A stretch of 64,000 nt of DNA from Sphingobacterium sp. (lineage in GTDB: Bacteria > Bacteroidota > Bacteroidia > Sphingobacteriales > Sphingobacteriaceae), in NCBI GenBank assembly GCA_031286695.1, contig JAITTY010000010.1, forward strand, positions 186,001-250,000, in the 5' to 3' direction. Position 1 is the first letter of the stretch; each line of letters begins with the position of its first letter. The notes under the pieces were generated by a model, which ran no database searches, was not told where the DNA came from, and saw nothing but the letters and a program-made list of their open reading frames with translations. Shown piece after piece: positions 46,375 through 55,321 of the stretch. The translations under genes were made by a program, and so were the position numbers.

Positions 46375-46932
46375 GTGCAAAATCAGCTTAGCGATAAAGA
46401 TTTATTAGCGATGTGCCAAACGGGCAATGAGTCTGGATTTGCACAGCTCTATCATCGGTATGCAAAAAAGATTTTTAATTCTATTTATCGGGTTTTGTCC
46501 AATCAGGAAGAAAGTGAAGATATTTTACAGGAAACCTTTGTTGATTTTTTTGCAAGATCGGATAAATGGCATTTAGTTCTCAGTGTAGAAGCTTGGTTGA
46601 GAAGAATGGGGGTGAATAAGGCAATCTCACTATTACGAAAGAATAAACAATATTTTACACCGCTGGACGATTTGGAAATTCAGGATGATGGCGAAGACGA
46701 ATTATTGGAAAAAGAATGGCGCGAATGTCGTTTAACAGATTTGGAAGCTGTAATCGATCAGCTGACCGGTGTACCTAAGATGGTGGTCAATCTTTATCTG
46801 TTTGAAAATATGAGCCATGATGAAGTTGCGGAAACATTAGGAATGACGGCGGTGGCAGTGCGTAGTCAGTATCATCGTGCTAAGAAGAAAATATACGAAC
46901 AATTGAAGGAAAGGTATAATTATGCGGGATAA
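46375..46932 (+). CDS. sigma-70 family (ECF) factor, GTG start
   Basis: A 185-residue ECF sigma factor. The start is GTG at 46375 (an in-frame TAG lies two codons upstream, so no longer reading is possible; the next ATG would remove region 2 residues). Region 2 (about 20-85): FAQLYHRYAKKIFNSIYRVLSNQEESEDILQETFVDFF; region 4 (about 125-180): VIDQLTGVPKMVVNLYLFENMSHDEVAETLGMTAVAVRSQY. It differs from the SusCD-type sigmas and is more like the RpoE-type factors in front of membrane-protein operons. Overlaps the next gene by 11 bp. Confidence 0.92.
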   Translation: MQNQLSDKDLLAMCQTGNESGFAQLYHRYAKKIFNSIYRVLSNQEESEDILQETFVDFFARSDKWHLVLSVEAWLRRMGVNKAISLLRKNKQYFTPLDDLEIQDDGEDELLEKEWRECRLTDLEAVIDQLTGVPKMVVNLYLFENMSHDEVAETLGMTAVAVRSQYHRAKKKIYEQLKERYNYAG

Positions 46933-47743
46933 TTTAAAAGATTTTGTAAACGCCAATCGAGAGGCATTTGATCAGAGAGAACCTTCGGCGGACCTATGGA
47001 ATAAAATCAGACCGCAAGTAGTTCCCCCTGTTCAGGAAAGAAAGATTAAACCTTTATGGAAATGGGCTAGCATTGCGGCAGCAACATTATTGATTGGTAC
47101 AGCGACTTTCATTGCTTTTGATCAGCATAATGGAACAGAAGTAGAAAAACGTATGGCCGAAGTTCATTCGGTTGATATTGAGAAGAAAGATAGTGAGGCA
47201 AAAGCTATTGATGTGGAGATGCCAGGTGCTGCTACCGAAGCTCAGAAGATCTTAGTTCCTGTTAAAGCCATAGCGGGGATAAAAAGTACACGAAAACAAT
47301 CTTTCAGGGAAAGTGTATCGGAAACTGCTCATCGTGAAATGGAAGAGAAAATGGATTACGTTCAGATGCTTCAGGATTCGAGTTCCGCAAGCACGCGTTT
47401 AAGTGCTGTCTTGGCGATGAAAGATGGGGGTAAGTTAGATCGGAATAGTGTAGGGGCTTTGGAAAAGACAGCTGTGTCAGATCAAAGTAGCAATGTACGC
47501 ATGGCTGCAATTGAAACCATATTAAGTGGACTAAGCCCAGAAGAACGTCAGCAGAAAGTTCAGGACTTCTTTGTGGAGCAAAATGATCCCACTTTACAAA
47601 TGGAACTGATGCAAATGATGGCTCAACAGGAGGATCCGACGATGAAGGCAACAACAAAAGAAAAGTTAAATGAAATTGTGGAAGATCCATTTACCCTGAA
47701 ATTTGTGAAGGAGCAAGCATATGCGGTATTATTAAATCAATAA
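46922..47743 (+). CDS. membrane-anchored HEAT-like putative anti-sigma factor
   Basis: A 273-residue protein overlapping the sigma gene. The cytoplasmic N-terminus (1-45) includes FVNANREAFDQREPSADLWNKI, a pattern common at the start of Bacteroidota anti-sigma proteins. One membrane helix lies at about 48-66 (WASIAAATLLIGTATFIAF). The periplasmic part has a charged linker (about 67-140) and an alpha-helical repeat region (about 145-273; STRLSAVLAMKDGG, SSNVRMAAIETILSGL, DPTLQMELMQMMAQQED, EQAYAVLLNQ) like HEAT repeats. Anti-sigma function is inferred from overlap, topology and position; the HEAT-like sensor domain differs from FecR. Confidence 0.72.
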   Translation: MRDNLKDFVNANREAFDQREPSADLWNKIRPQVVPPVQERKIKPLWKWASIAAATLLIGTATFIAFDQHNGTEVEKRMAEVHSVDIEKKDSEAKAIDVEMPGAATEAQKILVPVKAIAGIKSTRKQSFRESVSETAHREMEEKMDYVQMLQDSSSASTRLSAVLAMKDGGKLDRNSVGALEKTAVSDQSSNVRMAAIETILSGLSPEERQQKVQDFFVEQNDPTLQMELMQMMAQQEDPTMKATTKEKLNEIVEDPFTLKFVKEQAYAVLLNQ

Positions 47744-47840
47744 TAGGATATATGAAGGTAGAAGTCAGATTGTGTACGTTAATCTATGAAAAAGTTTAAA
47801 ATACATTATTTGACAAATAATGAAGACAAACTAAAATGAA

Positions 47841-48773
47841 ATGAAAAAGATAAGGATAATGATGATTGGGGTGGCACTGATCTTTGCGAGCGCATTGCAG
47901 GCCCAGGTAAATGAAACTGTAGAAAGTGTGGCTGCGCCAAAACCTCCTAGTCCTCCTAAAAAGGCTAGAGCGACTTCAGGTGTTATTGTAAATAATAGTA
48001 ATAATTTCACATTCAATTCTGCTGGATTCGGTCGTAGTAGTGGGCCGAAAAGCTGGAAGGAAATTAAAGTGTCCAACTTAGGAAATAAGCTGCTGTTAAA
48101 ATTGGACAATGTTTATATCGAAGGATATAAGGGGAAAGATGTGCTGATTACCGCTAAGGTTGAGGAAAGTGAAGAAAATGACCGCGCAAAAGGGCTACGT
48201 GTGATTAATGGTTCGGGATTGTCAGACAATTCAGGAATTGGTATGAATATCAAAACGGAAGGCGGAGTAACCGAAGTAAGTATGGTCGGGATGCCCTTGG
48301 AGGATTCTATTCGTATCAAGATACCAATGGATCTACCTGTGACGATCAAAGGGGGACGTGGCGCAATGTTTAACGCTGGAGTGATCGAATTAAAAGATAT
48401 CCGGGCCGAGGTCGAGGTTGCCAGTACGATGGGCGATGTAAATTTATTGAATATTACGGGGCCGATTAATGTCAAGGTTGCCCAGGGAGATGTTACAGCT
48501 AAATTTGTTCAACCTGTCAAAGGACCGATTTCTTTAGTCGCTGCCATGGGCGCCGTAGATGTTGCCTTCCCAAAGAATTTCGGAGCTAATGTGGATGTAA
48601 AATCTTCTATGGGGAATATTTATGCTGCGGACGAATTTCAATTCGAAAAACCTGCCGAGGAAGCCAAATCAACTCCTATGGGTAACGCCGTGAAAGGTAA
48701 AATGAATGGTGGTGGACAGGATGTTATTTTAAAAACGTCCATGGGAGATATCTATATAAGAACACAGAAATAA
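47841..48773 (+). CDS. DUF4097-like exported beta-helix/adhesin-type protein
   Basis: A 310-residue exported protein (signal peptide ending near ALQAQ), with a Pro/Ala linker (KPPSPPKKAR) and then a repetitive beta domain in which segments such as VEVASTMGDVNLLNITGPINV, SLVAAMGAVDVAFPKNFGANV, VDVKSSMGNIYAADEF and VILKTSMGDIYIRTQK recur. This is the DUF4097/DUF2807-like putative auto-adhesin fold often encoded behind sigma/anti-sigma pairs. The start is fixed by the signal peptide. It probably functions in the envelope, perhaps as the sigma target. The stop lies just before a terminator. Confidence 0.75.
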   Translation: MKKIRIMMIGVALIFASALQAQVNETVESVAAPKPPSPPKKARATSGVIVNNSNNFTFNSAGFGRSSGPKSWKEIKVSNLGNKLLLKLDNVYIEGYKGKDVLITAKVEESEENDRAKGLRVINGSGLSDNSGIGMNIKTEGGVTEVSMVGMPLEDSIRIKIPMDLPVTIKGGRGAMFNAGVIELKDIRAEVEVASTMGDVNLLNITGPINVKVAQGDVTAKFVQPVKGPISLVAAMGAVDVAFPKNFGANVDVKSSMGNIYAADEFQFEKPAEEAKSTPMGNAVKGKMNGGGQDVILKTSMGDIYIRTQK

Positions 48774-48798
48774 TATATACAATAACATAGAAATAATA

Positions 48799-48836
48799 AA
48801 AAAAATAGCCTGTTATAAACAACAGGCTATTTTTTT
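48799..48836. terminator. bidirectional terminator overlapping a stop codon
   Basis: A 16-bp stem (left arm to 48814, right arm 48821-48836) with AACAGGC core and A/T7 runs. The stop codon of the minus-strand methyltransferase (48827-48829) is inside the right arm. Confidence 0.92.
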
Positions 48837-49537
48837 AGTTCCATACGGACGAGGTATTGATCATTCTCATCTTCATATAAAATTTGGACAACCCAGCCCA
48901 GTTCGTGCGAAATTTTGATCAATAAATCCTGGTCTAAATAGAGCCATTTGAAAAGATTTCCTCGAGTCCCTTTGTACTCATACTGGTATTGAATTTCTCC
49001 AAAATAATGCGTTGGTTTTTTGATGTTGTAATCTTTGTACAAATAACTGATGTCTGAAGAGTCAAAAATCAGTTGGCCATTTTCGGTCAGTAACTCTTTA
49101 CTATGCTGTAATAGTTTTCGAAAACCATCTACGTCGCCGGCAAGACCTATTCCGTTCATTAAAAGCAATAGCGTATCATATTTTTGGCCTTCGAATTTAT
49201 AGAAATCTTCGCAGATAATATGTTGTACCCCGCGTTGTTGCATAATATGGCAAGCGGTTTGCGAGAGTTCCAGTGCATCTACTTCAAAACCTTTTTCTTG
49301 TAGATACAGGCTATGACTACCAACTCCTGCTCCAACATCCAGTACACGCCCATCACATAAGGATAGACCAATAAATTCCAGTTCAGGAAAATCATCGGGT
49401 TCCCGAAAGAAAATCTCGACGGGCATTTCGTCCTGATCGCCATAACTCGTGTGAAGTACCAAAGGGAACTTCTCTTCTTGATGTACAAAGTAATCATCTA
49501 AAGCTTCACCGTATACGTCTCTATGCATTGTCATCAT
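48827..49537 (-). CDS. class I SAM-dependent methyltransferase
   Basis: A 236-residue cytoplasmic enzyme. Motif I is VLDVGAGVGSHS (65-76); post-I acidic residue in VDALELSQTA; motif IV-like region YDTLLLLMNGIGLAGDVDGF; motif VI LTENGQLIFDSSDI. The GIGLAG variant occurs in small-molecule or protein methyltransferases of unknown target. It overlaps the end of pncB by 17 bp, so it is co-transcribed; the start may be at codon 1, 2 or 4 (MMTM). Its stop lies in the shared terminator. Substrate unknown. Confidence 0.88.
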   Translation of the reverse strand: MMTMHRDVYGEALDDYFVHQEEKFPLVLHTSYGDQDEMPVEIFFREPDDFPELEFIGLSLCDGRVLDVGAGVGSHSLYLQEKGFEVDALELSQTACHIMQQRGVQHIICEDFYKFEGQKYDTLLLLMNGIGLAGDVDGFRKLLQHSKELLTENGQLIFDSSDISYLYKDYNIKKPTHYFGEIQYQYEYKGTRGNLFKWLYLDQDLLIKISHELGWVVQILYEDENDQYLVRMELKK

Positions 49538-50702
49538 CGATCATTAATACTTTTTTAGCAATATATATGGAGTCTTCATCTCCTGTGTGTTTCATAGGTT
49601 CGTCAGATAGTTTGATGACCGGGGTCCATTGATCATCTTCCGGTAAAGCGTCGGTCATTTTAATGACGATATTCATAGGCCTAAGGCCTACATCATTGGT
49701 GAAATTAGTGCCAACGCCAAAAGAATGCAAGATTTTTCCCTCACAGTAGCTCGCGATTCTTTCGACTTTCTCATAGTCTAAGCCATCCGAGAAGATGATT
49801 GTCTTGGAGAGTGGATCAATTCCATTTTTCTTATAGTGTGCAATGACCTTGTCCGTAAATTCAAGCGGGTCGCCGCTATCATGGCGCACTCCATCAAATA
49901 ATTTGGTTAACTTTTTATCAAATTGCTGAAAGAAGACTTCCGTCGTATAAGTGTCCGATAGTGCTATTCCGAGGTCACCCCGGTAGACATCAGACCAATG
50001 TTCAAGACCAAGGAGATTGGCCATTTTATAACCGTATTTTGCAGCGTGAAACATAAACCATTCATGCGCATGGGTGCCAATGGGTTTAGTTTCATATTTC
50101 ATGGCTAAATGCACATTGCTTGTGCCAATAAATGTTTTTTCGCCATATTGTTTCAGTGTGCGAACAACCAAATCATGAACTTCATAAGAATGGCGTCTGC
50201 GGGTGCCAAAATCAGCAATGGTGATATTGAGTTTTTTGTATTTTTCGATTTTGTCTTTGGCCGTAGCGATTACTTCAGCATCTGAGGCACGCTGTAGGCC
50301 TTGGGATTCATAAAAAAGTTCACAGATGAGCGACATCAAAGGAACTTCCCAAAGAATAGTACGGTACCAGTACCCTTCGATAATGACTTCAAGATCGGGG
50401 CCATCCTGGAATATTTTGATCTCCTCTGGATCGTAGCGATAACCTTGAAGAAAGTCAAAATAGGTTGGGTCTATATAAGGACACGTTCTGGCAAAAAAAG
50501 CCTTTTCTGCTTTTGTTAACTTCAAATTAGCCATTTCATTTACGGCCTCCTTCAGGAGTACATCAAAACCATAGGGAAATTTATGATGTCCCCGGTTAAT
50601 AAAATGATAACGTGCTTTGGCCTTTGGAAACAACTTGACCACAGCATGCTGCATGGTGAATTTGTAAAAGTCATTATCTAATATAGAGGTAAATGAAGCC
50701 AT
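49521..50702 (-). CDS. pncB: nicotinate phosphoribosyltransferase
   Basis: A 393-residue enzyme, full length for the family, that makes nicotinate mononucleotide from nicotinate and PRPP in NAD salvage. Recognised by the start FTSILDNDFYKFTMQHAV, YHFINRGHHKFP, DFGTRRRHSYEVHDLVV, GTSNVHLAMKYETKPIGTHAHEW (with the phosphorylatable His region), and the phosphate-binding end ISFSDGLDY-type segment (IIFSDGLDYEKV) with LRPMNIVIKM. Nothing is missing. It is the first gene of a two-gene transcript with the methyltransferase. Confidence 0.96.
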   Translation of the reverse strand: MASFTSILDNDFYKFTMQHAVVKLFPKAKARYHFINRGHHKFPYGFDVLLKEAVNEMANLKLTKAEKAFFARTCPYIDPTYFDFLQGYRYDPEEIKIFQDGPDLEVIIEGYWYRTILWEVPLMSLICELFYESQGLQRASDAEVIATAKDKIEKYKKLNITIADFGTRRRHSYEVHDLVVRTLKQYGEKTFIGTSNVHLAMKYETKPIGTHAHEWFMFHAAKYGYKMANLLGLEHWSDVYRGDLGIALSDTYTTEVFFQQFDKKLTKLFDGVRHDSGDPLEFTDKVIAHYKKNGIDPLSKTIIFSDGLDYEKVERIASYCEGKILHSFGVGTNFTNDVGLRPMNIVIKMTDALPEDDQWTPVIKLSDEPMKHTGDEDSIYIAKKVLMIDDDNA

Positions 50703-50796
50703 CTTTATCGATCTGTTTTTTTGTTTGAAGCGGTAAATTTACTAATTAACGTGAAAATGTATGGATTGTTCATGATAAATATAAAAAGACATGCAT

Positions 50797-50831
50797 ATAA
50801 AAGGCGGGTAAAATTTTTCATTTTACCCGCC
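50797..50831 (-). terminator. terminator of DUF6600-like gene
   Basis: On the minus strand a perfect 12-bp stem GGCGGGTAAAAT (50831-50820 with 50814-50803), 5-nt loop, followed by TTTTAT. Confidence 0.85.
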
Positions 50832-50862
50832 AGATGTGAATTATTATTTTATTTGGCTGTCA

Positions 50863-52377
50863 TTATCTTGTTCTCGATCTTTCTGATCCTTGCGAAGAAC
50901 GTCCAGAGCTACGTTCGCCTGAGCTTTCTGAAGACCTTGATCGAGATACTGAAGATGAATTGTCTGTATTTGATCTACTTCTTGTGTTTTCGTAGCTCCG
51001 ATTTTGAGTTGGTTGTGCTACAGGTTGCGATACCGGTTGGCTCGAACGGCTCCTGCTGCCAGCATCGTTATTTCCATTTCGTTGCGGCGTTGTCGTAGGT
51101 TGCACGACTCGTGGAGGTACAGCCTGGTCGGAACTGTTCGCATTTGACCGCGAGCGTGAATTATAATCTGTGTTTCTATTGTAGTCTGTACTTCTGCCGT
51201 TTACAACACCATTATTATCAACGGAGCCATTTTGTCTATCTCTACCGGTAGATGTAGGGTTGTTATTATTTGAAGCGTCCGCTTGTCGGCCTGATCGCGT
51301 TCTAAAATCATAGTTATTTGTATTCGGTTGTGTCCCGGTGTTATTTCTATTGACCGTACCATTGTCTCCGGTTCTCGTATTATTATTAGAACTACGGCTT
51401 GATCCGCCGCTGTTAGCGTCGTTACGAGATCTTACAGAAGCATTTCCACTGTTGTCAATATATAATTCACGACTTCCTGATCTTGAATCGATATTGTCTC
51501 GATTGCTGATAACACGATTGGTACGATCTGAAATCTCACTATTGTTATTACGTGTTCGGGTAGACGCATCCACGACATTCGTCGGGCGTGCAGAAGATCT
51601 TGTATTACGGTCTACTGTTGGACGGTACATACTGATTTCATTGCTGCGATTGCTGCTACTGCGTACAGATCCAGGTCTATCGGCATTTGCGATTCTATTC
51701 ACTGTTACGCTTCTTCCTGTCGAACGTTCAATATCGGATCTTCGAGGGCCGCCAACATAATAGTTGTTGTTAATTATCGTTGTATTGTTGATAATGGTGG
51801 TTCTGTTATAGATATTATTGTAATTTCTTCGATTAACATAATACCGATCCATATCCCTATTCATAAAGTGATTGACTGCCACAAATGTCCAAAAGTTCAT
51901 TGGAATATTAACGGATACATTAATATTCATGCCGGGACCCATAGGAGCCCAACCGTAGTAGTCGTTACTTTGACGCCAATTTACCCATGCTGGTCCCCAT
52001 TCATAGTCAGGAACCCATCCCCATCCATAACGGTCATTGTAGTTCCAGCGACCATAGTGAAATGGAGCCCAGCCCCAGTCATAGTTGGATACCCAGGTAT
52101 TACCATAGTCGGTCATTGTCCAATAACCATTGGTGGCATAAGGCTGGAAGTTCGGGCCAACGTCCGGAATCCAAACATAGCCATAATTGGGATCATTAAC
52201 CCATTGTCCGTAAGGGGAGAGTTGATCATAGAACATCTGGAACGAAACTCCAGCATTGTTATAATTGTTATAACCATTATATCCACCCCGTTGGGCCATT
52301 GAAGTCGCGCAACTTGAAAAAGAAGCGATACCTATAAAACCAAGTACCCAATATTTTATGTTGCCTAAATTTTTCAT
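50863..52377 (-). CDS. DUF6600-like lipoprotein with YXWGW repeats and disordered tail
   Basis: A 504-residue lipoprotein (lipobox FSSCAT, Cys23). About 45-165 is an aromatic region typical of DUF6600/YXWGXW proteins: FYDQLSPYGQWV, YGYVWIPDVG, YDWGWAPFHYGRW, RYGWGWVPDYEWGPAWV, YYGWAPMGPG. About 165-220 has MNFWTFVAVNHFMNRDMDRYYV, then Asn-rich strands. From about 230 to the end it is low complexity in Arg, Ser, Asn, Thr, ending in an RS-rich tail, probably disordered. Function unknown; likely an envelope or surface protein. Stand-alone with its own terminator; divergent from the Mla operon. Confidence 0.8.
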   Translation of the reverse strand: MKNLGNIKYWVLGFIGIASFSSCATSMAQRGGYNGYNNYNNAGVSFQMFYDQLSPYGQWVNDPNYGYVWIPDVGPNFQPYATNGYWTMTDYGNTWVSNYDWGWAPFHYGRWNYNDRYGWGWVPDYEWGPAWVNWRQSNDYYGWAPMGPGMNINVSVNIPMNFWTFVAVNHFMNRDMDRYYVNRRNYNNIYNRTTIINNTTIINNNYYVGGPRRSDIERSTGRSVTVNRIANADRPGSVRSSSNRSNEISMYRPTVDRNTRSSARPTNVVDASTRTRNNNSEISDRTNRVISNRDNIDSRSGSRELYIDNSGNASVRSRNDANSGGSSRSSNNNTRTGDNGTVNRNNTGTQPNTNNYDFRTRSGRQADASNNNNPTSTGRDRQNGSVDNNGVVNGRSTDYNRNTDYNSRSRSNANSSDQAVPPRVVQPTTTPQRNGNNDAGSRSRSSQPVSQPVAQPTQNRSYENTRSRSNTDNSSSVSRSRSSESSGERSSGRSSQGSERSRTR

Positions 52378-52633
52378 GACTGTAATATTTAAAAGTGTGA
52401 CAAAACTCTATTGTATTGTCTTTGTTATTATGACAGCATAACGTATAAAATGGTTTAATCGGTACACTGGAAATCTGATTTTTTTTATATAAAAGTCAAA
52501 TTGATGATCTTTTTACATAAACGACAATTTTAGATACATATTTTTTATTTACCTTTACCGCTCGAATTGCTACGTGTTTGTTCAGCATAAGACGTGTTTT
52601 ATGACACATTAATTTGAAATAGACATCATTTAA

Positions 52634-53392
52634 ATGGCTAAGAAACTTCAGACTTTTTTTCTAGAATTTGCAAACATTCACCGTTTTTTGCTACGGTTTT
52701 GGCGCGAATTGGTAACTCCACCATATGAATTCAAAGAAATTGTCCGCCAGTGCTATGAAATAGGCTATAAGTCGTTGCCTTTGATTAGTTTAACGGGCTT
52801 TATTGTTGGATTTGTTTTTACAAAACAATCACGTCCCTCTTTGGAGGAATTTGGGGCAACTTCGATGTTGCCTTCTCTTATTTCAATTGCTATTGTTCGC
52901 GCATTAGCACCTTTGGTGACTGCTTTAATTGCCGCGGGAAAAGTAGGTTCGCAGATCGGAGCGGAACTTAGTTCGATGAATGTAACTGAGCAAATCGATG
53001 CGATGGAGGTTTCGGGCACCAATCCTTATAAATATCTTATTGTTAGTAGAATATTAGCGACAACTATTGGGATTCCTGTCCTGTGTTTTTATGTTGCGGG
53101 TATAGGCCTTTTAGGTGGCTATCTCAGTATGATGAGTAAAGATGACTTGAGTTTTTTGAGTTTTTTTACACAGGTTTTTGAGACGATAGCATTTAAAGAT
53201 TTAGGAGCGATGGTTTTACGTGCGGTTATATTTGGTTTTACCATTGGAGCTGTAAGTTGTTATTGTGGCTATTTTTCTTCAAAAGGAACAGAAGGTGTCG
53301 GTAAAGCCGCCAATGCGGCCGTTGTCGCTTCGATGTTTCTGGTGTTTATTGAAGAAATAATTATTGTTCAGGTTTTATCGTTCTTTGGATAG
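52634..53392 (+). CDS. mlaE: MlaE-family lipid ABC transporter permease
   Basis: A 252-residue inner-membrane protein with an N-terminal amphipathic helix and five to six membrane spans. The family signature segment is present: GKVGSQIGAELSSMNVTEQIDAMEVSGTNPYKYL, followed by SRILATTIGIPVLCFY and AAVVASMFLVFIEEIIIVQVL. It forms the membrane core of a phospholipid transport complex that keeps outer-membrane asymmetry. First gene of a permease, ATPase, MCE operon (6 bp gaps). The periplasmic MlaC and outer-membrane MlaA partners are not in the window. Confidence 0.95.
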   Translation: MAKKLQTFFLEFANIHRFLLRFWRELVTPPYEFKEIVRQCYEIGYKSLPLISLTGFIVGFVFTKQSRPSLEEFGATSMLPSLISIAIVRALAPLVTALIAAGKVGSQIGAELSSMNVTEQIDAMEVSGTNPYKYLIVSRILATTIGIPVLCFYVAGIGLLGGYLSMMSKDDLSFLSFFTQVFETIAFKDLGAMVLRAVIFGFTIGAVSCYCGYFSSKGTEGVGKAANAAVVASMFLVFIEEIIIVQVLSFFG

Positions 53393-53398
53393 TGAGGT

Positions 53399-54172
53399 AT
53401 GGAAAAGATTAAATCAACCATCGATAATTCGAAGCCCGTCATTGAGATCAGGGATTTAAGTAAGTCTTTCGGAGATAATCACGTTTTGCGGGGTGTAAAC
53501 CTCGATTTATATAAGGAAGAAAATCTTGTGGTACTGGGGCGTTCTGGAACAGGGAAATCCGTGTTGATCAAATTAATCGCTGGATTATTAAGACCGGATG
53601 AAGGGACTATCAATGTTTTGGGAGACTCGGTGACCGAGTTAAATGATCGTCAATTGCGTGAATTGCGTTTAAAAATAGGGTTTTCATTTCAGAATAGCGC
53701 GCTTTATGACAGTATGACCGTACGTGAAAATCTAGAATTTCCATTGGTTCGAAATAAGCGCAACTTAACAAGGACCGAGATCAATCACGCGGTTGAAGAG
53801 GTTTTGGATGGTGTAGGGCTGTCACAAGCGATTAATCAGATGCCATCGGAACTGTCCGGCGGACAGCGGAAGCGAATTGGTATTGCGCGTACGCTGATTC
53901 TTCGACCTGAAATCATGATGTACGATGAACCGACAGCAGGATTAGATCCGATTACTTGTTTGGATATTAATGGATTGATCAACGAGGTTCAGGAACGGTA
54001 TAAAACAGCATCGATTATTATTACGCACGATTTGGCTTGTGCGAAGGAAGTGGGAGACCGTATTGTGATGCTATTGGATGGTAAATTTGAAAGGCAAGGT
54101 TCTTTTGAGGAAATTTTTGATACAGATGACGCGCGCGTAAGAGCGTTTTATAATTATAATTTTATTCTATAA
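53399..54172 (+). CDS. mlaF: MlaF-family ABC transporter ATP-binding protein
   Basis: A 257-residue ATPase. Walker A LGRSGTGKSV (47-56), Q-loop SFQNSALYDSMTVRENLEFP, signature LSGGQRKRIG (about 155), Walker B IMMYDEPTAGLDP and H-loop IITHD. The SFQNSALYDSMTVRENLEFPL stretch is typical of Mla-type ATPases. Complete. It powers lipid movement through the MlaE permease encoded 6 bp upstream; the MCE gene follows after 5 bp. Confidence 0.95.
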   Translation: MEKIKSTIDNSKPVIEIRDLSKSFGDNHVLRGVNLDLYKEENLVVLGRSGTGKSVLIKLIAGLLRPDEGTINVLGDSVTELNDRQLRELRLKIGFSFQNSALYDSMTVRENLEFPLVRNKRNLTRTEINHAVEEVLDGVGLSQAINQMPSELSGGQRKRIGIARTLILRPEIMMYDEPTAGLDPITCLDINGLINEVQERYKTASIIITHDLACAKEVGDRIVMLLDGKFERQGSFEEIFDTDDARVRAFYNYNFIL

Positions 54173-54177
54173 TATAC

Positions 54178-55182
54178 ATGAGTAAGGCAGAAAATAAAAG
54201 AGCAATCATTGTCGGTATTTTTGTTTTTTTAGGCGTATTGATTCTTTTGGCGGGTATCTTTATTTTGGGTAGCCAGCAAAAGAAATTTACTAGAAATATC
54301 GAAATTACGACTTCATTTCCTGATGTCGCTGGATTAAAAGTGGGAAGTAATGTGTGGTTTTCTGGAGTCAAGGTGGGAATTATTAAGAATATCCATTTTA
54401 AAAGTGTGCAGGATGTAGAGGTGGTATTGACAATTGAAGAGAAATCTGCTGAGTATATCCGTAAAGATGCCGTGACGAAATTAGGTTCGGACGGGCTGAT
54501 CGGTAACAAGATCGTTGTGATCTCTGGTGGATCGCAGAATGCACCGACCGTTGAGACTGGTGATTTCTTGCGTTCCGCGAAGACTGCGGATATGGAAGCG
54601 ATGATGGAAACATTGCAGGTAAATAACGAAAACCTAGCCAAGATTACCACTGACTTTGTAGAGATATCACGTGGATTAGCAGATGGAAAGGGGATGGTTG
54701 GTGCAATGCTGACGGATACGTCTATGGTAAATACACTTCGTACGACACTCTTGTCGATCAGTGCAGCAATGAATAATGCGAACAAAGCATCTGCAAATTT
54801 GGTGACATTGACAAATTCCTTAAACAGCAATAAAGGGTTGATTCATGATCTAACAACAGATACCGCGATATTCTCTAATTTGCGTCAGTCAGCAGCACAG
54901 TTGCAAGGGGTTTCTCAGACAGCAAATGCATTGATAAACAATTTGAATAATGCGTCCAGCCGATTAAATGATAAAGATAATGCAGTGGGTGTTTTGTTGA
55001 ACGACCCTGCTTCGGCAAATCAAATTAAATCGGCCATCAATAACTTGAATTCGAGTACAGCAAAGTTGGACGAAAATATGGAAGCCCTACAGCACAATTT
55101 CTTATTGCGCGGTTTCTTTAAAAAGAAGATGAAAGAGGACGCGAAGAAGGCTGAATTGCTTAAAGCAGACACGGCGAAATAA
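54178..55182 (+). CDS. mlaD: MlaD-type MCE-domain protein
   Basis: A 334-residue protein with an N-terminal membrane helix (about 9-31) and one MCE domain (about 38-118; FPDVAGLKVGSNVWFSGVKVG, VEVVLTIEEKSAEYIRKDAV, GSDGLIGNKIVVISGG). A long helical, Asn/Leu-rich C-terminal region follows (about 125-320), likely coiled coil, longer than the compact E. coli MlaD and closer to the tube- or needle-forming single-MCE proteins. It is the periplasmic lipid channel of the transporter encoded by the two genes before. A terminator lies just after. Confidence 0.93.
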   Translation: MSKAENKRAIIVGIFVFLGVLILLAGIFILGSQQKKFTRNIEITTSFPDVAGLKVGSNVWFSGVKVGIIKNIHFKSVQDVEVVLTIEEKSAEYIRKDAVTKLGSDGLIGNKIVVISGGSQNAPTVETGDFLRSAKTADMEAMMETLQVNNENLAKITTDFVEISRGLADGKGMVGAMLTDTSMVNTLRTTLLSISAAMNNANKASANLVTLTNSLNSNKGLIHDLTTDTAIFSNLRQSAAQLQGVSQTANALINNLNNASSRLNDKDNAVGVLLNDPASANQIKSAINNLNSSTAKLDENMEALQHNFLLRGFFKKKMKEDAKKAELLKADTAK

Positions 55183-55202
55183 GCCGAATTAAGAACATAT
55201 GG

Positions 55203-55233
55203 AAAGGCTGTACGCTTGCGTAGGGCCTTTTTT
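55203..55233 (+). terminator. terminator of the Mla operon
   Basis: A stem AAAGGC...GCCTTT (55203-55215 with 55218-55230, one mismatch, one G-U) followed by T6. Confidence 0.8.
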
Positions 55234-55321
55234 AATAAATAATAAAGTCATTATTGGGTAGTAAGTCAACAGATCTTTAGAACTGTATAGCATTTAGATT
55301 ACCCTTTTAGATTTGAAAAAA

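Noticed and set aside
51338..52302. Long plus-strand ORFs (140 and 144 codons) opposite the DUF6600-like gene
   Set aside because: They are shadows of a low-complexity, Asn/Ser/Arg-rich coding region; composition is Leu/Val-rich without domain or start signal.
54162..54830. 222-codon minus-strand ORF opposite the MCE gene
   Set aside because: It overlaps a well-supported MlaD-type gene completely and has no domain of its own.
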